Part shown: positions 6,928 through 8,217 of the stretch, in pieces
Position numbering within the stretch: the first letter of the stretch is position 1
Layout of the letters: the number at the start of each line of letters is the position of its first letter
Assembly: GCA_030605285.1 (NCBI GenBank)
Contig: JAUWIQ010000068.1
Span: forward strand, 1-8,217
Length of the DNA stretch: 8,217 nucleotides
DNA from: Planctomycetota bacterium
GTDB lineage: Bacteria; Planctomycetota; Planctomycetia; Pirellulales; UBA7805
Direction of reading: 5' to 3'
The notes under the pieces: model-generated
Told to the model about the DNA's origin: nothing
What the model saw: only the letters and a program-made list of their open reading frames with translations
Database searches by the model: none
Program-made: the position numbers and the translations under genes

Positions 6928-6957
6928 TTCCTCTTCCCGCCTCGGAAAAGGGAGGAA
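6928..6957 (+). promoter_or_regulatory. Hairpin that would occlude the DUF1571 ribosome binding site
   Basis: TTCCTC (6928-6933) is complementary to GAGGAA (6952-6957), which contains part of the Shine-Dalgarno sequence GGAGG (6951-6955). Inside it TTCC (6934-6937) can pair with GGAA (6944-6947) around a CGCCTC loop, leaving a four-base bulge (6948-6951). Folded RNA would hide the ribosome binding site. Regulation through this structure is inference. Confidence 0.4.
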
Positions 6958-6961
6958 CAGG

Positions 6962-7810
6962 ATGATGATGGTTTCGGTTAGACGTTTTCGCGACCTTCTG
7001 CTCATGACGCTGCAGATCGCTTTACTCGGTGGAATTGTTGCACCCCTCGCAATTGCGGAGCAGCCTGGAGAGGGTGTTGAGGGTGTCGAAACAAAGGAAC
7101 ACCCCCTGATTCCTGTTTTGAAAATTGCCGAACAGGGACTCAAGCGTATCGATGCCGATATCATCGACTACTCCGCCACCTTGGTAAAAAAAGAGCGCGT
7201 CAAGGGTCGGTTGACGGAAAACCAGTATCTCTTCGTCAAGATCCGTCACAAGCCTTTCAGTACCTATACTGTTTTTCTAGGCCCGGAGGAATTCAAGGGG
7301 CGTGAGGTCATCTATGTTGAGGGTCAAAATGGTGGCAAATTATTAGCCCATGAGGGGAGAGGCTGGAAGGCCCGCATTGGCATGGTGGCGCTGAAACCAG
7401 ACAGTCCATTTGCCATGGAAGGACAGCGTTATCCAATCACCATGATGGGTATGAGAACGCTTACACAACGACTGATGGAGGTCGGCCAACAGGATCTTCG
7501 CTACGACGAGGTCGAAGTCAAAATTCATGAAGGGACCAAGATCAACGGGCGTCCATGTTCCTGTATCCAGGCGATCCATCCCTTTCCACGGAAACATTTC
7601 CGTTACCATTTGGCTCGTATCTTTATTGACGACGAGTTGCAAATGCCGGTTCGGTTCGAGGCGTTTCTCTGGCCTTACAAGAAAAATGGAAAGCCAGTAC
7701 TGGTCGAGCAATATACGTACGTGAATATCAAGATCAATAACGGATTCACGGATAGGGATTTCGATCCGCAGAATGAAAAGTACAAGTTTGTCAAAGCCGG
7801 AAAACGCTAG
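6962..7810 (+). CDS. Exported DUF1571-domain protein
   Basis: A 282-residue protein with a signal peptide (RRFR, then a hydrophobic stretch at 12-30, cleavage after AIA at 32). The mature part from about 50 onward matches what I recognise as DUF1571, a family frequent in planctomycetes: YSATLVKKERVKGRL near residue 70, KIRHKPFSTYTVFLGP, the REVIYVEGQNGGKLLAHEG strand, and the closing EQYTYVNIKINNGFTDRDFD. The repeated pairs of strands ending in acidic turns suggest a lipoprotein-carrier-like (LolA/LolB-like) half-barrel, which is inference. Two cysteines occur as CSC in the GRPCSCIQ strand. There is no lipobox, so the product should be soluble in the periplasm or secreted. Three consecutive ATG codons at 6962, 6965 and 6968 follow GGAGG (6951-6955); the first two have the best spacing (six and nine bases). 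The function is not known. Confidence 0.88.
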   Translation: MMMVSVRRFRDLLLMTLQIALLGGIVAPLAIAEQPGEGVEGVETKEHPLIPVLKIAEQGLKRIDADIIDYSATLVKKERVKGRLTENQYLFVKIRHKPFSTYTVFLGPEEFKGREVIYVEGQNGGKLLAHEGRGWKARIGMVALKPDSPFAMEGQRYPITMMGMRTLTQRLMEVGQQDLRYDEVEVKIHEGTKINGRPCSCIQAIHPFPRKHFRYHLARIFIDDELQMPVRFEAFLWPYKKNGKPVLVEQYTYVNIKINNGFTDRDFDPQNEKYKFVKAGKR

Positions 7811-7861
7811 CACGTCACAGCGTACTCCTCGAAGAGTCCAAGTCCTTATAGGACGGTCCTG

Positions 7862-7936
7862 AATTGCCTCGCGCGGGCATCGTCTCCGGCTTTCCCGGGC
7901 CGGCTCGTGGCGGATTGGCCGCAGATTGAGGCAATT
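7862..7936 (+). repeat. Nine-bp inverted repeat enclosing two smaller hairpins
   Basis: AATTGCCTC (7862-7870) and GAGGCAATT (7928-7936) are perfect inverted copies 57 bases apart. Between them CCGGC (7886-7890) pairs with GCCGG (7899-7903), and GCGG (7910-7913) pairs with CCGC (7919-7922). Together they could fold as a closed multibranched RNA. No T-run follows. Whether it is a leader element, a small RNA or chance is open. Confidence 0.45.
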
Positions 7937-8061
7937 TGAAGCGATCTCTCTGCAGCAACGTGTTGTTGTCTTAAGAGCGGGTTTCCCGTAGAATTCCGAG
8001 GCGGCGTTGGGATATTTCGGCGAGTGCCATCGACAGCCGCAATCGACGGAATGGAATTCAC

Positions 8062-8066
8062 GGGAG
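8062..8066 (+). promoter_or_regulatory. Ribosome binding site that decides the start of the last gene
   Basis: GGGAG lies nine bases before ATG at 8076 and only three bases before the in-frame ATG at 8070, so 8076 is the better start. Confidence 0.5.
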
Positions 8067-8075
8067 ACGATGGAG

Positions 8076-8217
8076 ATGGATGACGTAATTCGCGGACGCG
8101 TGTTTCTTATGGCACTTGTTGTTCTGGCGGTGGGTGTGATGTCCGCAGCTTGGGCCCAGTCCCTGGCAGCCCAGTCCCCGGCAGCCCAGTCCCCGGCAGC
8201 CCAGTCCCCGGTAGCCC
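8076..8217 (+). CDS. Exported protein with N-terminal AAQSP repeats (5' part only)
   Basis: Only the first 47 codons are in the window. The protein begins with a charged stretch (MDDVIRGR) and a hydrophobic core (VFLMALVVLAVGVM), with a signal peptidase site AWA before Q. The mature N-terminus then consists of the pentapeptide AAQSP (first copy AAQSL), encoded by 15-bp DNA repeats that run to the window edge. Such Ala/Gln/Ser/Pro repeats are usually flexible linkers, so a folded domain is expected beyond the edge; its nature cannot be told. An in-frame ATG at 8070 would add two residues but has poor ribosome-binding-site spacing. Confidence 0.72.
   Translation, partial: MDDVIRGRVFLMALVVLAVGVMSAAWAQSLAAQSPAAQSPAAQSPVA
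8157..8217 (+). repeat. Tandem 15-bp repeat, unit CAGTCCCCGGCAGCC
   Basis: Four units are seen: 8157-8171 (one change, T for C), 8172-8186 and 8187-8201 (identical), and 8202-8216 (one change, T for C), with a fifth possibly beginning at 8217. The unit is a multiple of three and in frame, so copy number can change without frameshift. Near-identity at the DNA level, including silent sites, points to recent expansion. Confidence 0.9.

Larger units (their letters stand above)
6572..6961. other. Divergent spacer between hydrolase and DUF1571 genes
   Basis: 390 bases without a convincing gene. They must carry the promoters of both flanking genes, but no strong sigma-70 pair stands out in either direction. 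What can be seen are three inverted repeats (6762-6779, 6901-6925 and 6928-6957, listed separately), all on the DUF1571 side. Small frames across this stretch have no ribosome binding site or recognisable protein character. Confidence 0.5.
7811..8069. other. Gene-free spacer rich in inverted repeats
   Basis: About 260 bases without a supported gene. A classical terminator for the DUF1571 gene is not obvious: GTCCT (7842-7846) and AGGAC (7850-7854) pair around a three-base loop but no T-run follows. Further on lie the long-range repeat at 7862-7936 and CGGG-TTT-CCCG at 7978-7988. The next gene starts at about 8076, so part of this DNA is probably its promoter and leader, but I see no confident promoter boxes. 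Confidence 0.5.

Noticed and set aside
7846..8061. 71-residue minus-strand open frame in the last spacer
   Set aside because: No ribosome binding site and low-complexity composition; it crosses the inverted-repeat region.
8157..8217. Short direct repeats considered as a CRISPR array
   Set aside because: Units are contiguous 15-mers without spacers and continue an open reading frame, so this is a coding minisatellite.

Overview
The window looks like a piece of a planctomycete chromosome, most likely a Pirellula- or Rhodopirellula-like organism. This rests on two families that are largely confined to Planctomycetota: a BBP7-type outer-membrane beta-barrel protein and a DUF1571 protein. Supporting signs are moderately high GC, wide intergenic spaces, non-ATG starts and many exported proteins. 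No rRNA, tRNA, CRISPR array, insertion sequence or phage gene is visible.

Layout. (1) Positions 1-1965, minus strand: an exported M28-family zinc aminopeptidase with a PA domain and the beginning of a C-terminal PDZ domain; the gene runs off the left edge. (2) Positions 1966-2233: a divergent control region with two good sigma-70-type promoters back to back, one per direction. (3) Positions 2234-4391, plus strand: a two-gene signalling operon of a stand-alone receiver (TTG start) and a soluble FHA-GAF-histidine kinase (GTG start), closed by a clear intrinsic terminator at 4394-4422. (4) Positions 4624-5871, plus: a secreted BBP7-like outer-membrane barrel. (5) Positions 5906-6571, minus: a glyoxalase-II-like metallo-beta-lactamase-fold hydrolase, convergent with the barrel gene. 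(6) Positions 6572-6961: a 390-base divergent spacer with hairpins, including one that would cover the ribosome binding site of the next gene. (7) Positions 6962-7810, plus: an exported DUF1571 protein. (8) Positions 7811-8075: a gene-free spacer rich in inverted repeats. (9) Position 8076 to the right edge: the start of an exported protein whose mature N-terminus is an AAQSP pentapeptide repeat, encoded by perfect or nearly perfect 15-bp tandem repeats.

How the parts work together. The kinase and receiver form a plausible phosphorelay. The kinase has no membrane segment; it should read a cytoplasmic cue through GAF and dock on phosphothreonine proteins through FHA, which would link Ser/Thr kinase signalling to a His-Asp relay. 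The receiver has no output domain and lacks one of the two acidic metal-binding residues. Sharing a control region with the secreted peptidase suggests, but does not show, common regulation. The remaining genes are mostly cell-envelope or secreted proteins with no obvious pathway link. I found no clearly new multi-gene system; the best leads are the FHA kinase plus degenerate receiver, and the structured leaders and spacers around the DUF1571 gene.
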